Part shown: positions 9,820 through 19,988 of the stretch, piece by piece
How positions within the stretch are numbered: the stretch's first letter is position 1
Layout of the letters: every line of letters begins with the position of its first letter
Source of the DNA: Staphylococcus simulans
Lineage (GTDB): Bacteria; Bacillota; Bacilli; Staphylococcales; Staphylococcaceae
Assembly (NCBI RefSeq): GCF_003043455.1
Contig: NZ_PZGG01000024.1
Location: forward strand, 1-34,555
Length of the DNA: 34,555 nt
Reading direction: 5' to 3'
The notes under the pieces: generated by a model
Told to the model about the DNA's origin: nothing
Seen by the model: the letters and a program-made list of their open reading frames with translations, nothing else
Databases searched by the model: none
Program-made: the position numbers and the translations under genes

Positions 9820-10446
9820 TTACTGTTGATTTTGTATTAATGATTGGATTTTTGTCGTCATTATATCGATAGCAACTTTATTGCTGCCGCCTTCTGGGAT
9901 AATAATATCCGCATAACGTTTCGTCGGTTCGATAAATTGATTATGCATTGGACGAACGACAGACATATATTGTTCAATGACAGATTCCATAGAACGACCG
10001 CGTTCTTTTGTATCGCGCATCAAGCGTCTTAAGATACGTAAATCTGCATCTGTATCGACATAAATCTTAACATCCATTAAATCACGTAATGTTTTGTTTT
10101 CTAGTGCAAATATTCCTTCTACGATAATAACATCTTTCGGTTGAAATGCAATGGTTTCAGGGCTTCTCGTATGATTGACATAATCATACGTCGGCACTTC
10201 TACTGGTATACCATTGCGTAAATCTATTAAGTTTTGTATCAATAAATCATTATCGAACGCAAATGGATGATCATAATTTGTTTGTAAGCGTTCTTCAAAT
10301 GTTAAATGTGATTGGTCTTTATAATAGTAGTCTTGCGCAATTAATGCAACACTATGACCTTCTAAATTGTGCAGAATTTCGTTTGTGACTGAGGTTTTAC
10401 CTGATCCAGATCCGCCTGCAATGCCTATAATGGTAGTGGCTTTCAT
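9820..10446 (-). CDS. udk: Uridine kinase
   Basis: Udk phosphorylates uridine and cytidine to UMP and CMP in pyrimidine salvage. The 208-residue P-loop kinase has [12 protein letters not shown] near the N-terminus, the nucleoside-binding YYYKDQSHL and NYDHPFAFD segments, and the lid-region [12 protein letters not shown]. The start overlaps the upstream yrrO stop by one base (TAATG), so the genes are translationally coupled. Confidence 0.96.
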   Translation of the reverse strand: MKATTIIGIAGGSGSGKTSVTNEILHNLEGHSVALIAQDYYYKDQSHLTFEERLQTNYDHPFAFDNDLLIQNLIDLRNGIPVEVPTYDYVNHTRSPETIAFQPKDVIIVEGIFALENKTLRDLMDVKIYVDTDADLRILRRLMRDTKERGRSMESVIEQYMSVVRPMHNQFIEPTKRYADIIIPEGGSNKVAIDIMTTKIQSLIQNQQ

Positions 10447-11717
10447 TATCCTATTTCCTTTCGCATCATGTTGTTTGGATAAATATCATGATCAACTTTA
10501 AATTGAACAATTTGGAGTGGATGACGTGCACCATCTAATGCATTGCCTTCTTCGTCATAAATGGCTTCAACCACTTGTGTAAAGTTCTCAATTTCAGGGC
10601 CGAAAAATTCAATCTCTTGTCCAGGTTTGAAATGATTACGTTGTTGAATGGTCGCCATTTTAGTTTCTTTATCATAATCTAAGACTAAACCGCAGAAATC
10701 ATAAGGTGTTTTCTTATTAGACTCATTACCGAACATTTGCTGTTGATAACCAGGTGTCCCTTCAAAGAATGAAGAAGCTGTATCTCTGTTGGCACATTTA
10801 TCTAATTCCATCAACCACTCTGGTTTGATTTTAAAGTTGTCAGGATCTGCTGCATAAGCATCAATTACTTTACGATAAACAGAAACAACAGTCGCAATAT
10901 AGTGAATGGATTTCATACGTCCTTCGATTTTAAGCGAATCAATACCGATATCCATCATGTTTGGAATAGATTCGATTAATTTCAAGTCTTTTGGACTCAT
11001 CGCAAAAGGTACGACCTCTTCTTCTTTATAAAATAAATCTAAGTCTCCATCTTCATCGACTTCTAATAAATCGTAATCCCAACGACAACTTTGACAGCAG
11101 CCGCCTCGGTTAGAGTCACGTGCTGTCATATGATTACTTAACGTACAACGACCAGAATATGCGATACACATTGCACCGTGGATGAAAGCTTCGATTTCGA
11201 TATCAACTTTATCTTTCATTTCTTTCATTTCCATAGCACCTGTTTCACGTGCAAGCACGACGCGATCTAATCCTTCTTCTTTCCAATACTCTACTGCTTT
11301 ATAGTTACTTAGAGATTGTTGTGTTGATAAATGAATTTCAAGTTTAGGTGCAACGCGTTTGCATGTTTCAATAATGAGCGGGTCAGCCACAATAATGCCT
11401 GTTGCGCCTGTAGCTTCTAGATTTCTTAGATACCCTTCTAAGCCATCCATATTTTCATCATGCGCAATGATGTTGGTAGTCACATAAATTTTTGCGCCGT
11501 ATTGTGCTGCAAAGTCCACGCCTTCTTTGATTTCTTCCATTGTGAAGTTATCAGCATTAGAACGGAGTCCGTATTCTTGTCCGCCTAAAAAGACTGCGTC
11601 TGCACCATAATGTACAGCAATTTTAAGTTTTTCCAAGTTACCCGCAGGTGCAAGCAACTCTGGTTTTTTCACTTGGCGTTTAGGTTGTGTTTTTACTTCT
11701 TTAACTTGAGTAACCAA
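10446..11717 (-). CDS. trhP2: U32 peptidase-family tRNA hydroxylation protein TrhP2 (YrrO)
   Basis: A 423-residue U32-family protein matching Bacillus YrrO. With YrrN, this family is needed for prephenate-dependent 5-hydroxylation of wobble uridine 34 in tRNA; proteolysis is no longer the favoured role. The cysteine-rich segment [12 protein letters not shown] followed by [11 protein letters not shown] carries the ligands expected for an iron-sulfur cluster. A C-terminal beta domain follows ([10 protein letters not shown]). The start is a TTG at 11717, behind AAGGAGG with about 7 bases spacing. Confidence 0.9.
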   Translation of the reverse strand: MVTQVKEVKTQPKRQVKKPELLAPAGNLEKLKIAVHYGADAVFLGGQEYGLRSNADNFTMEEIKEGVDFAAQYGAKIYVTTNIIAHDENMDGLEGYLRNLEATGATGIIVADPLIIETCKRVAPKLEIHLSTQQSLSNYKAVEYWKEEGLDRVVLARETGAMEMKEMKDKVDIEIEAFIHGAMCIAYSGRCTLSNHMTARDSNRGGCCQSCRWDYDLLEVDEDGDLDLFYKEEEVVPFAMSPKDLKLIESIPNMMDIGIDSLKIEGRMKSIHYIATVVSVYRKVIDAYAADPDNFKIKPEWLMELDKCANRDTASSFFEGTPGYQQQMFGNESNKKTPYDFCGLVLDYDKETKMATIQQRNHFKPGQEIEFFGPEIENFTQVVEAIYDEEGNALDGARHPLQIVQFKVDHDIYPNNMMRKEIG

Positions 11718-11729
11718 GATTTTTCCTCC

Positions 11730-12653
11730 TTAATAAACGGTATGTTTGAATAAGAATCCTTCATCGAATGGTCGATGGTCTGGTTGAATAGCTTCAATCG
11801 GATCAACGAGCATGAATTTTTCATCTTCATAAGCTTCAGGGTCTTCATGATATAAATCAATGGCTTCTCTATATTGTTCTGTACATACATTGATATATTC
11901 TTCTGTATGTAACACACCATCAATTTTCAAACTATCGATACCCGCTTCAAGTAACGGCTCTAACTCTTCAATCAAGCAGATATCATTCGGTGACATAATA
12001 TGTGTACCGTTATAATCTTCAAACACCGGATATTGATTTTCACGCTCTTCATCATATAACAATAAATCCTTGTTTGTTTCGTTACGTTTTATCTTCATTT
12101 GTCTGTCTTGGAAGGTATAGTAATTACCTAACAACATACGTTTTGATTGGAACATACATGTCATGCCATGTACTTGTACTTCGATCTCAACTTCAGCATG
12201 TGCTTTAATATTCAAGATTTCTTCTAAATTCAATTCACGCGCAAGTACTGCTCGTTTCGCACCGCGTTTACCCCAGTAGTTACATTGGAAGTAATTCGTC
12301 ACTAACGCTTCAGCATCCCAATTTAAAGGAATTGGGTCTTGTTGTGCTTTGACATACATGACGACTGCCGGGTCTCCGAAGATGATGCGGTCTACTCTGA
12401 TTTCATGTAAGAAATCAATATAATCTTCGACTGCATTCAGGTGATAGTTATGAAAAATACCGTTTACTGCAGCATAGGCTTTTTTGCCATGGGCATGAAT
12501 TAATTCAACCGCTTCTCTCATCGCAGTACGATCAAATTCACCTGCTAAGCGCAAACCGAACTTTTGTTCGCCTATCACAAAAGCGTCAGCACCTTTTTCA
12601 ATTAAAGTCTCAATATGTGCGACTGATTTAGGTGTCACGAGTAATTCTGTCAT
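11730..12653 (-). CDS. trhP1: U32 peptidase-family tRNA hydroxylation protein TrhP1 (YrrN)
   Basis: A 307-residue U32-family protein, the shorter partner of the next gene and matching Bacillus YrrN. It keeps the barrel start (TPKSVAHIETLIEKGADAFVIGEQKFGLR) and the HGMTCMFQSKRMLLGN region, but most of the cysteines seen in its partner are absent; only one remains there. That suggests only the partner holds the iron-sulfur cluster. It overlaps yrrM by four bases (ATGA). Together they should make 5-hydroxyuridine at tRNA position 34. Confidence 0.88.
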   Translation of the reverse strand: MTELLVTPKSVAHIETLIEKGADAFVIGEQKFGLRLAGEFDRTAMREAVELIHAHGKKAYAAVNGIFHNYHLNAVEDYIDFLHEIRVDRIIFGDPAVVMYVKAQQDPIPLNWDAEALVTNYFQCNYWGKRGAKRAVLARELNLEEILNIKAHAEVEIEVQVHGMTCMFQSKRMLLGNYYTFQDRQMKIKRNETNKDLLLYDEERENQYPVFEDYNGTHIMSPNDICLIEELEPLLEAGIDSLKIDGVLHTEEYINVCTEQYREAIDLYHEDPEAYEDEKFMLVDPIEAIQPDHRPFDEGFLFKHTVY

Positions 12654-13291
12654 TTCGAGTCTCCTTTTACGGCTATTGCTAAACCGTCTTCTATATCTAA
12701 AAAGTTTGTTTGATATGCTTCGTTGTCATTTAACCATGCGTTGAACTTTTGAATTTTCTTTACCATTTGTTTAATGTTTCTGCTGCGTACAATGTCAATA
12801 TCAGCTACAAAATCGTGATATAAAATATTATCAATCACAACAAGTCCGCCAGATCGCAGCAACGGTGTATACAATTCAAAGAATTTCTTCGTTTGTGCTT
12901 TTGCTGCATCAATAAATATCATATCGAATTGTTGATCAGCTACTTCGTCATACGTTTCTCTCGCATCTCCATAAATCATATGAATTTGGTTTTGATAACC
13001 AAATTGTTCGATATTTTGTTTCGCTTGTTGATACATGTTTTCATCACGTTCTATGGTCCATATCTGCACAGAAGCATCCACAGACGCAAAATGCATGGCA
13101 CTATAACCAATAGCGGTACCGATTTCTAAAATACGCTTAGGCTGATGGATGCGTATCAACTGTTTAATCATATCTAATGATAAAGGATGAATAATCGGTA
13201 CCTCATGTTCTATCGCATAAGGTCTTAATGTTTCTAATGGATGGGAATGCTTTTGTGTCAACGCAACTAAATAACTTTCATTTTTGCTCAT
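12650..13291 (-). CDS. trmR: tRNA 5-hydroxyuridine methyltransferase TrmR (YrrM)
   Basis: A 213-residue class I O-methyltransferase related to catechol/caffeoyl-CoA methyltransferases. Bacillus YrrM (TrmR) methylates 5-hydroxyuridine at tRNA position 34, giving 5-methoxyuridine. SAM-binding motif EIGTAIGYS is at about 56-64, WTIERDENMYQQAKQNI follows, and FIDAAKAQTKKFFELY holds the metal and SAM contacts. The two genes immediately downstream encode the hydroxylation step, which supports this assignment. Ribosome site AAAGGAAG precedes the ATG. Confidence 0.88.
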   Translation of the reverse strand: MSKNESYLVALTQKHSHPLETLRPYAIEHEVPIIHPLSLDMIKQLIRIHQPKRILEIGTAIGYSAMHFASVDASVQIWTIERDENMYQQAKQNIEQFGYQNQIHMIYGDARETYDEVADQQFDMIFIDAAKAQTKKFFELYTPLLRSGGLVVIDNILYHDFVADIDIVRSRNIKQMVKKIQKFNAWLNDNEAYQTNFLDIEDGLAIAVKGDSK

Positions 13292-13335
13292 AGTTCTCTT
13301 CCTTTATCCATACAATGTACAAAAGAATAAAAATA

Positions 13336-13358
13336 AATCAGTCGCAGTTTGACTGATT
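13336..13358 (-). other. Hairpin in the yrrM leader
   Basis: Perfect 8-bp inverted repeat (13336-13343 with 13351-13358), 7-base loop, about 45 bases before the yrrM start. On the minus strand it is followed by a broken T-rich stretch (TTATTTTTATTC). It could be a weak attenuator or only a leader hairpin. Confidence 0.4.
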
Positions 13359-13398
13359 CTTATATCGCTGTTGCACATATCATTATTTAACTTTACAT

Positions 13399-13427
13399 AT
13401 TTTACCATAAAACCTATTGAATATTAA
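13399..13427 (-). promoter_or_regulatory. Candidate promoter for the yrrM-greA operon
   Basis: On the minus strand TTAATA (13422-13427) and TAAAAT (13399-13404) are 17 bases apart, between the yrzB terminator and yrrM. The -35 match is weak. The rest of the 243-base gap holds the yrzB terminator and the leader hairpin; I see no gene. Confidence 0.4.
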
Positions 13428-13498
13428 GTACTCAGAATGAATATCTGTAAAATACTTTTTTGATATACGAACAAGGTTTCGTTTTTGATGCATGAAAA

Positions 13499-13521
13499 AA
13501 GCGGAGGTTAGCCCTCCGCTT
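13499..13521 (-). terminator. Intrinsic terminator after yrzB
   Basis: GC-rich 9-bp stem AAGCGGAGG/CCTCCGCTT (13499-13507 with 13513-13521), 5-base loop, followed on the minus strand by a T-run at 13495-13500. It closes the alaS-ireB-ruvX-yrzB operon. Confidence 0.9.
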
Positions 13522-13534
13522 CATAATTGCTCAT

Positions 13535-13846
13535 TTATTCCATTTCAGTGTTTACGATTTCTTCAATCATGTCCCACTCTTCTTCAGTTTCAACTGGTAA
13601 GAATTTACCGCCGTCACCTGATTCATCTGGGACATTGATCATTGGAATTAATTCAATCATATCATCATCGTCTGAAGTTTCGCCTTCTTCAGCTAAAATG
13701 ACATATTCTTTGTCAAATTCAGGATGATAAAATTCTAATACTTTACGATAAAGTACCTCATTACCTTCTTCATCGAATAAAGTTAATAACTCTTCATCGT
13801 TATTGATTTGTAATTCCGCTTCTTGGTTTTGATTTTTCTCTGACAT
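13535..13846 (-). CDS. yrzB: YrzB, acidic DUF1292 family protein
   Basis: A 103-residue, very acidic DUF1292 protein of unknown function. The core [34 protein letters not shown] is the recognisable family stretch. The family is nearly always encoded after ruvX (yrrK) and ireB (yrzL) downstream of alaS in Firmicutes, as here. No catalytic residues can be named. A clear terminator follows. Confidence 0.88.
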   Translation of the reverse strand: MSEKNQNQEAELQINNDEELLTLFDEEGNEVLYRKVLEFYHPEFDKEYVILAEEGETSDDDDMIELIPMINVPDESGDGGKFLPVETEEEWDMIEEIVNTEME

Positions 13847-13870
13847 AAATAACGCTCCTTTTACGGTAAA

Positions 13871-14296
13871 TTAAAGTGAATCTAAATAGCCTTGCAAGAT
13901 AAACACAGCAGCCATTTTATCAATAACTTTGCTGCGTTTTTTTCTAGAAACATCTGCTTCTAACAATGACCTTTCAGCTGCCATTGTACTTAGGCGCTCA
14001 TCCCACATTACCACTTTAATATCTGGTAATGCTTCAAGGAGTGCTTCTTTGTATTTTAACGAAGCTTCGCCTCTAAATCCAATAGAATTATTCATGTTCT
14101 TCGGTAACCCTATGACGACAGTATCTGCATCCTCTTGTTTTATGATAGCTGCCAAGCGGTCTATACCTAATTCATTTTCTTCTTCATTGATTCGGAGTGT
14201 ATCTAAGCCTTGAGCAGTCCAACCCATTAAATCGCTCACAGCAACGCCGACTGTTTTGCTGCCAACATCTAATCCGATAATTTTATGTGATAACAT
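13871..14296 (-). CDS. ruvX: RuvX/YqgF-type putative Holliday junction resolvase
   Basis: A 141-residue RNase H-fold protein of the YqgF/RuvX family (YrrK). Members act as Holliday junction resolvases or in rRNA processing, depending on the organism. The acidic motifs are [15 protein letters not shown] near residues 8-22, the [10 protein letters not shown] segment, and DERLST toward the C-terminus. Length is typical. The ireB stop lies four bases upstream, within the alaS operon. Confidence 0.93.
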   Translation of the reverse strand: MLSHKIIGLDVGSKTVGVAVSDLMGWTAQGLDTLRINEEENELGIDRLAAIIKQEDADTVVIGLPKNMNNSIGFRGEASLKYKEALLEALPDIKVVMWDERLSTMAAERSLLEADVSRKKRSKVIDKMAAVFILQGYLDSL

Positions 14297-14299
14297 CTA

Positions 14300-14563
14300 T
14301 TATTCTTTATCTGAGACCTTTAAATAATAAGAAACAAGTTCTTCCATGATATCATCACGATCGATACGTCTGATTTGATTTCTTGCTTCATTATGACGTG
14401 GAATATATGCAGGATCTCCTGAAAGTAAATATCCTACTATTTGGTTAACTGGATTGTAACCACGTTCTTCAAGGGTACGATACACATTAGTCAGCACGGA
14501 TTTAACATCATCTTTTGGTACTTCTTCAATATTGAAACGCATTGTTTTATCAAAATTGTTCAT
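14300..14563 (-). CDS. ireB: IreB family regulatory phosphoprotein (UPF0297)
   Basis: A small UPF0297 protein. The Enterococcus member IreB is a phosphorylation target of the PASTA kinase IreK and affects cephalosporin resistance; the staphylococcal role is less clear. I chose the ATG at 14563, giving 87 residues ([11 protein letters not shown]...), the family length, behind GAAGGAG. The in-frame start at 14602 has no ribosome site. Conserved stretches are [21 protein letters not shown] and the paired-Arg [17 protein letters not shown]. Confidence 0.93.
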   Translation of the reverse strand: MNNFDKTMRFNIEEVPKDDVKSVLTNVYRTLEERGYNPVNQIVGYLLSGDPAYIPRHNEARNQIRRIDRDDIMEELVSYYLKVSDKE

Positions 14564-14631
14564 TTTACTACACACTCCTTCTACTATAGTAGGCTGATAC
14601 ATTCTCTATTCTACATGAGAGTGCAAGGAGA

Positions 14632-17262
14632 TTATAGTGATTTAATGTAGTTTTTAATGAATTGTAATGCATCTGTTATCTTACTTGGCTCACTGCCGCC
14701 GCCTTGTGCCATATCTGGACGGCCGCCGCCTTTACCGCCGACAACGGGTGCCATTTCTTTGATAATATCGCCTGCTTTGACTTTATCAGTCTCTGATTTC
14801 GGTACAGTCGCAACTAAAGCAACTTTACCGCCGACATCACTTGCTAAGATAATCACTGCATCTTGAAGTTTAGATTTGAAATCATCCATTGTTTGTCTTA
14901 ATGCTTTTGCGTTGTCTGCTTCTACTTGCAACGCTAAGACTTTCAAACCATTGATGTCTTCAACTTGATCATCTAAGCTGCCCATTTTAAGTGCAGTGAT
15001 TTCTTGATTGCGTTGTTCTAATTGCTTATGCAATTGTTTTTCGCTGTCAATCAAGTGTTCGACTTTTTCAGCCACTTGTGTATCATCTTTGGCTTTCACT
15101 AATTGTTTTACGTCGTTGAATTTATCTTGAATACCTTCTAGATATAAGAATGCTGCTTTGCCTGTTAAAGCTTCAATACGTCTGACACCTGCACCAGTAC
15201 CTGATTCGCTGACAATTTTAAACAGACCGATTTCTGATGTGTTTTGAACATGGATACCGCCGCATAATTCAATTGAGAATGGTTTCATATCTACGGCACG
15301 TACAATATCACCATATTTTTCACCGAATAGTGCCATTGCTCCTGACGCTTTCGCTTCTTCAATCGGCATTTCTTTGATTGTAACGTTGATGCCTTTCCAA
15401 ATTTGTTCGTTAACGCGACGTTCAATTTGTTCTAACTCTTCTTTCGTCACTGGACCAAAATGAGAGAAGTCGAAGCGTAAACGTTCACCTTCAACAAGTG
15501 AACCTGCTTGGTTGACATGATCGCCTAGTACTTCTTTAAGTGCTGCATGCAATAAGTGTGTCGCACTGTGGTTTTTCGTAATCGCACGGCGTTCTTCATG
15601 ATTTACAGAAGCATCAACTTGTGCACCTGTAGTCACTTGACCGAATTGAACGACACCTTTATGCAAGTTTTGACCATTAGGCGCTTTTGTAACTTCTGTG
15701 ACTTCAATTTCAAAGTTTTCGTTGCCGACTGTACCTTGGTCAGCCACTTGTCCACCTGATACAGCGTAGAATGGAGTTTGTTTTAAGATGAAGAAAACTG
15801 TTTCACCAGCATCTGCTTGTTCTACCGCTTCACCATTATAAATTAAGTCTGTCAACTCAGTTTGATAATCCGTATGCGTATAACCGACAAATTCACTCTC
15901 TGTTGTGATATTTTTTAACACTTCACTTTGAATCTGCATTGATTGTGAATTTTGACGTGCTTGACGTGCACGGTCTCTTTGTTGCTGCATTTCTGATTCG
16001 AATGTCGCCATATCGACACTTAAGCCTTCATTCCCAGCAATTTCTTCAGTCAATTCAACTGGGAAGCCATACGTATCATATAACTTGAACGCATCTTCAC
16101 CTTTGATGATTTTATCGCCGTTTTTTGCTGTTTTAATAAATTGATTTAAAATTGCTAAACCTTCTTCTAGTGTTTCGTGGAAACGTTCTTCTTCAGATTT
16201 AATAACACGTTTAATGAAGTCTGCTTTTTGTTTTACTTCTGGATAGTAAGGTTCCATAATGTCCGCTACTGTATCCACAAGTTCATACATAAATGGTTTG
16301 TTGATATCTAATGATTGGCTGAAACGTACTGCACGGCGTAATAAACGACGTAACACGTAACCGCGACCTTCATTTGCTGGTATAGCACCGTCACCAATAG
16401 CAAATGCAATGGTTCTGATATGGTCAGCAATCACTTTAAATGCGACATCTTGCGTTGCATCTTCTTGGTATTTCTTACCTGAAATTTTTTCAACTTCTTC
16501 AATAATTGGAATAAATAGGTCAGTTTCGTAGTTCGTACGCACATTTTGTGCGATAGACGCCATACGTTCTAGACCCATGCCGGTATCAATGTTTTTATTT
16601 GGAAGTGGTGTATACGTGTGATCAGGATTATGGTTGAATTCACTGAATACTAAGTTCCAAACTTCAAGATAACGTTCATTTTCGCCACCTGGATACATTT
16701 CTTCTGCTGGATCATCTTGACCATACTCTGGACCGCGGTCATAGAAGATTTCTGTATTAGGACCTGAAGGGCCTTCACCGATATCCCAGAAGTTGCCTTC
16801 AATACGGATAATGCGGCTTTCATCTAAACCAATAACATCATGCCATAAATCGAATGCTTCCATGTCTTCAGGGTGAATCGTCACGTATAATTTTTCGGGT
16901 TCCATGCCCATCCAACGATCACTAGTTAAGAATTCCCAAGCAAATTCAATTGCTTCACGTTTGAAATAATCACCAATAGAGAAGTTTCCTAACATTTCAA
17001 AGAAAGTATGGTGACGTGCAGTAAAACCAACGTTTTCAATGTCGTTTGTACGAATCGCTTTTTGCGCATTCACAATACGTGGTTTTTTCGGAATTTCTCG
17101 TCCATCAAAGTATTTCTTCAATGTCGCAACCCCTGAGTTGATCCATAATAATGAATCATCATCAATTGGTACTAAAGGTGCAGAAGGTTCGACCATATGT
17201 CCATTTTCTTTAAAGTAATCAATGAAATTTTGTCTGATTTCACTTGCTTTTAATTGCTTCAT
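14632..17262 (-). CDS. alaS: Alanyl-tRNA synthetase
   Basis: AlaRS charges tRNA-Ala and edits mischarged Ser and Gly. The 876-residue protein has the full architecture: class II catalytic domain ([21 protein letters not shown]), tRNA-binding middle, editing domain with zinc-site motifs NHSATHLLH and CGGIH, and a C-Ala domain ending in a glycine-rich [14 protein letters not shown]. Ribosome site AGGAGTGAG precedes the ATG. An alanine T-box directly upstream controls it, so the following ireB, ruvX and yrzB are probably induced with it when uncharged tRNA-Ala builds up. Confidence 0.97.
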   Translation of the reverse strand: MKQLKASEIRQNFIDYFKENGHMVEPSAPLVPIDDDSLLWINSGVATLKKYFDGREIPKKPRIVNAQKAIRTNDIENVGFTARHHTFFEMLGNFSIGDYFKREAIEFAWEFLTSDRWMGMEPEKLYVTIHPEDMEAFDLWHDVIGLDESRIIRIEGNFWDIGEGPSGPNTEIFYDRGPEYGQDDPAEEMYPGGENERYLEVWNLVFSEFNHNPDHTYTPLPNKNIDTGMGLERMASIAQNVRTNYETDLFIPIIEEVEKISGKKYQEDATQDVAFKVIADHIRTIAFAIGDGAIPANEGRGYVLRRLLRRAVRFSQSLDINKPFMYELVDTVADIMEPYYPEVKQKADFIKRVIKSEEERFHETLEEGLAILNQFIKTAKNGDKIIKGEDAFKLYDTYGFPVELTEEIAGNEGLSVDMATFESEMQQQRDRARQARQNSQSMQIQSEVLKNITTESEFVGYTHTDYQTELTDLIYNGEAVEQADAGETVFFILKQTPFYAVSGGQVADQGTVGNENFEIEVTEVTKAPNGQNLHKGVVQFGQVTTGAQVDASVNHEERRAITKNHSATHLLHAALKEVLGDHVNQAGSLVEGERLRFDFSHFGPVTKEELEQIERRVNEQIWKGINVTIKEMPIEEAKASGAMALFGEKYGDIVRAVDMKPFSIELCGGIHVQNTSEIGLFKIVSESGTGAGVRRIEALTGKAAFLYLEGIQDKFNDVKQLVKAKDDTQVAEKVEHLIDSEKQLHKQLEQRNQEITALKMGSLDDQVEDINGLKVLALQVEADNAKALRQTMDDFKSKLQDAVIILASDVGGKVALVATVPKSETDKVKAGDIIKEMAPVVGGKGGGRPDMAQGGGSEPSKITDALQFIKNYIKSL

Positions 17263-17320
17263 AAATAACTCACTCCTAATCTACATATTTAAAACATTGC
17301 CGTATGTGTTCTTTCGCAAA

Positions 17321-17515
17321 ATAAAAATGCATCCATCCTCAAAGGGACGAATGCATCGCGGTACCACCCTAGTTATGCAGCAAATTTTACTGCATCACTC
17401 TTATTCTTATACGGACTGACATAAAGTAGCGTTCAGCAAAGTTTGCGATACCTTTCACCACCCGGTACCTCTCTGATGCATGACTTTTGCTTACTCGGCT
17501 TTATGCGAATTAATT
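17321..17515 (-). promoter_or_regulatory. T-box riboswitch, alanine-type, upstream of alaS
   Basis: The conserved T-box AGGGTGGTACCGCG is at 17357-17370. It is followed by a terminator stem (17345-17356 with 17327-17338, wobble pairs included) and T-rich sequence. A further stem (17390-17395 with 17375-17380) precedes the T-box. The likely specifier is GCT at 17428-17430 in GAACGCTAC, matching alanine. This element and its promoter fill the 309-base gap between alaS and recD2. Uncharged tRNA-Ala should favour readthrough. Confidence 0.93.
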
Positions 17516-17517
17516 TT

Positions 17518-17546
17518 ATTTTAGTCTGACAGACTTTAAAAGTCAA
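17518..17546 (-). promoter_or_regulatory. Promoter of the alaS T-box operon
   Basis: On the minus strand TTGACT (17541-17546) and TAAAAT (17518-17523) are 17 bases apart, close to the sigma-A consensus. The spacer contains two overlapping palindromes (17523-17535 and 17532-17544). No terminator is visible between the recD2 stop and this promoter, so some recD2 readthrough into the T-box is possible. Confidence 0.75.
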
Positions 17547-17571
17547 CATATATCATACTTCACACAACACT

Positions 17572-19986
17572 TTATTCATGGTTAAAGGTATAGGGTGTGA
17601 CCTTGCCCATACCGATCATCGGGTCAATTTCATAAATTGTTGCTTCTGTTAATTCGACTAATTGCTGTGATGGTGCTGATTGCGTTTGATTCTCAACTTT
17701 TGTTTGGTTGGTCTCGTCATTCGCTTCACCTTCAGTTCCGAAATAATCTCTTAACAGTTGCGCAAGACGTGTCATACGAACTTGCCCATGTGTCTTCATA
17801 CCAATATCAAACGCTTGGCTGTCACCTAGGAAAACTAAAGATTGTTTTGCACGTGTCAAACCTGTATAAATAATCGGTCTCTGCAACATGCGATAATATT
17901 GTTTCACAATCGGCATAATGACTATCGGAAATTCTGACCCTTGTGCTTTATGAATAGACGTACAATACGCATGTGTTAATTCCATCATATCTTGTTTCGT
18001 AAAGGTAATTTCATTACCTTCGAAATCAACGACAAGTATATCTTTATTTAATTCGTTTTCTCGAGCCCAGAAAATACCGACAATCACACCAATATCGCCA
18101 TTAAAGATATTGTCATTCGGGCGGTTTACAAGTTGTAAGACTTTATCACCTTTTCTAAAGACCGCTTCTCCAAACTCAATCTCTCTCGCATCCTCTGCCT
18201 TAGGATTCAAGATATCTTGTAGCACTTTATTCAAACGCTTAATCCCAGCACTGCCGCGATACATCGGTGCTAAGACTTGAATATCGCTCATATCATAACC
18301 TTTTTTAACCGCAGAGCTCACAACTTTATTAACCACATCTGGGATTTGTTCAGCTGTACATGGAATAAAGCTGCGGTCATGGAAACGTTCTGTGATATCT
18401 ATCGGCTGACCTAATTTCATTTTATGTGCCAATTCAATAATACTAGAACCATCTTGTTGACGGTAAACTTCAGTAAGATTGACACGTGGAATCACTTTCG
18501 CATCAATCAAATCTTTAAACACTTGTCCTGGACCGACTGAAGGCAGCTGATCTTCATCTCCGACTAAAATAATTTGCGCATCAATCGGTACCGCATTTAA
18601 GAATTGATGGAACAACCAGGTATCTACCATCGACATTTCATCAATAATGATTAACTTTGCGGTAATTTCATTTTCTAACACGTCTTCAGGTTTGGTATCC
18701 TGGCTCCAACCGATTAAGCGGTGAATGGTCATCGCTTCAAGTCCTGTAGATTCTTGTAAACGTTTGGCTGCACGTCCTGTCGGTGCGGCAAGCGCAATTG
18801 GATAATCATCTTCTTGGTAATCATCATACGACAATGATAAACCGTGTGTTTCAGCATAGAGTTCAACGATGCCTTTAATGACAGTAGTTTTACCTGTACC
18901 AGGGCCTCCTGTCAATAACATCACTTTAGAATTGATGGCTGTCTCTAAAGCTTCTTTTTGAGAAGACGCATAGCTGACTTCATTCATCTCTTCTATTTCA
19001 CCAATATTCATTTGTAAGTCAGATTGTTCGATATTCTCTAATTTGGATTGATGCGATGCGATACGGTACAGATTCTGTACACTTTTGACCTCTGAATAAT
19101 ATAAGCTTGGTATGGACAGTGTTTCATCCGCTTCAACCAACTTACTTTCTTCGGTCAATTCAAGTATCATTTTCTCTAACATACTGATATCTATTGTTTG
19201 TTCATAACCCTTGCTTAACATTTCAAGAGAGGTTTCTAATACATAATCTTTAGGTAGAAATGTATGCCCTTGTTTAATACACTCTTCTTCTATTGTATAA
19301 AGCAGCCCAGCTTTTAAGCGCTCTGGCGCATTATATTCTATGCCTAAATTTTTAGCTAAGGTATCTGCTTTTTGGAAACCAACGCCACGCACATCATAAA
19401 CGAGATCGTATGGATTTTTCTCAATCGTTTGTAAAGTATCGCTTTGATAGACTTGATAGATGCTCATCGCTAATTTTGGACCGAAGCCTAAATCGTGTAG
19501 TCTAATCATAATTTTTTCTACTTCTTGGTTACTATAAATTTGATCAGCGATTTGACTTTGTTTCTTTTTAGATAAGTTGGGCACATCTTCTAATACCGAA
19601 CGATCATCTAAAATTTTATTAATAGTATTTTCACCGAGCGTATTTACGATATTTTCCGCTGTTTTCTTACCGATTCCTTTAAATAAATCACTGGATAAGT
19701 AGCTGATTATCGCATCTTTGGTTTGTGGTACTTCTTTCTCAAACGTTTCTGCTTTTAATTGTTTACCGTATCTCGGATGTGTCACAGCTTGACCTTTGAA
19801 GGTATATACATCGCCTTCAGCAATTTCAGGAAAGAACCCCACAATTGTAGGCATATTATCAAAATCTTCATTGGTTTCAATCGGATCTACTTTTAGAACG
19901 GTATAAAAATTGTCTTTATTTTGAAATAAGATTGCTTCTACTGTTCCTTTGACCATCGAATAGTCAAACAATGTAGGGTTCTCCAA
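17572..19986 (-). CDS. recD2: RecD2 ATP-dependent 5'-3' DNA helicase
   Basis: An 804-residue RecD-like helicase of the kind found without RecBC in Gram-positives (YrrC in Bacillus), with a role in repair and fork maintenance. N-terminal OB-like and helix-hairpin-helix regions (KGIGKKTAENIV, RGVGFQKADTLAKNLG) precede the motor. Walker A is GGPGTGKTT near residue 360, Walker B is IIDEMSMVD, and the C-terminal UvrD_C_2 motif is CTSIHKAQGSEF. The C-terminal tail is rich in Gln, Thr and Glu. The TPR gene ends two bases upstream. Confidence 0.95.
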   Translation of the reverse strand: MENPTLFDYSMVKGTVEAILFQNKDNFYTVLKVDPIETNEDFDNMPTIVGFFPEIAEGDVYTFKGQAVTHPRYGKQLKAETFEKEVPQTKDAIISYLSSDLFKGIGKKTAENIVNTLGENTINKILDDRSVLEDVPNLSKKKQSQIADQIYSNQEVEKIMIRLHDLGFGPKLAMSIYQVYQSDTLQTIEKNPYDLVYDVRGVGFQKADTLAKNLGIEYNAPERLKAGLLYTIEEECIKQGHTFLPKDYVLETSLEMLSKGYEQTIDISMLEKMILELTEESKLVEADETLSIPSLYYSEVKSVQNLYRIASHQSKLENIEQSDLQMNIGEIEEMNEVSYASSQKEALETAINSKVMLLTGGPGTGKTTVIKGIVELYAETHGLSLSYDDYQEDDYPIALAAPTGRAAKRLQESTGLEAMTIHRLIGWSQDTKPEDVLENEITAKLIIIDEMSMVDTWLFHQFLNAVPIDAQIILVGDEDQLPSVGPGQVFKDLIDAKVIPRVNLTEVYRQQDGSSIIELAHKMKLGQPIDITERFHDRSFIPCTAEQIPDVVNKVVSSAVKKGYDMSDIQVLAPMYRGSAGIKRLNKVLQDILNPKAEDAREIEFGEAVFRKGDKVLQLVNRPNDNIFNGDIGVIVGIFWARENELNKDILVVDFEGNEITFTKQDMMELTHAYCTSIHKAQGSEFPIVIMPIVKQYYRMLQRPIIYTGLTRAKQSLVFLGDSQAFDIGMKTHGQVRMTRLAQLLRDYFGTEGEANDETNQTKVENQTQSAPSQQLVELTEATIYEIDPMIGMGKVTPYTFNHE

Positions 19987-19988
19987 AT

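Noticed and set aside
14581..14592. Palindrome CTACTATAGTAG before ireB
   Set aside because: Perfect but only 12 bp in AT-rich DNA, with no promoter or T-run; not enough to call an operator.
14564..14602. N-terminal extension of IreB
   Set aside because: No ribosome site before 14602, while GAAGGAG precedes 14563 and the family starts there.
17637..17873. Plus-strand hydrophobic open frame within recD2
   Set aside because: A shadow of the recD2 C-terminus; no promoter or ribosome site and antisense to a conserved gene.
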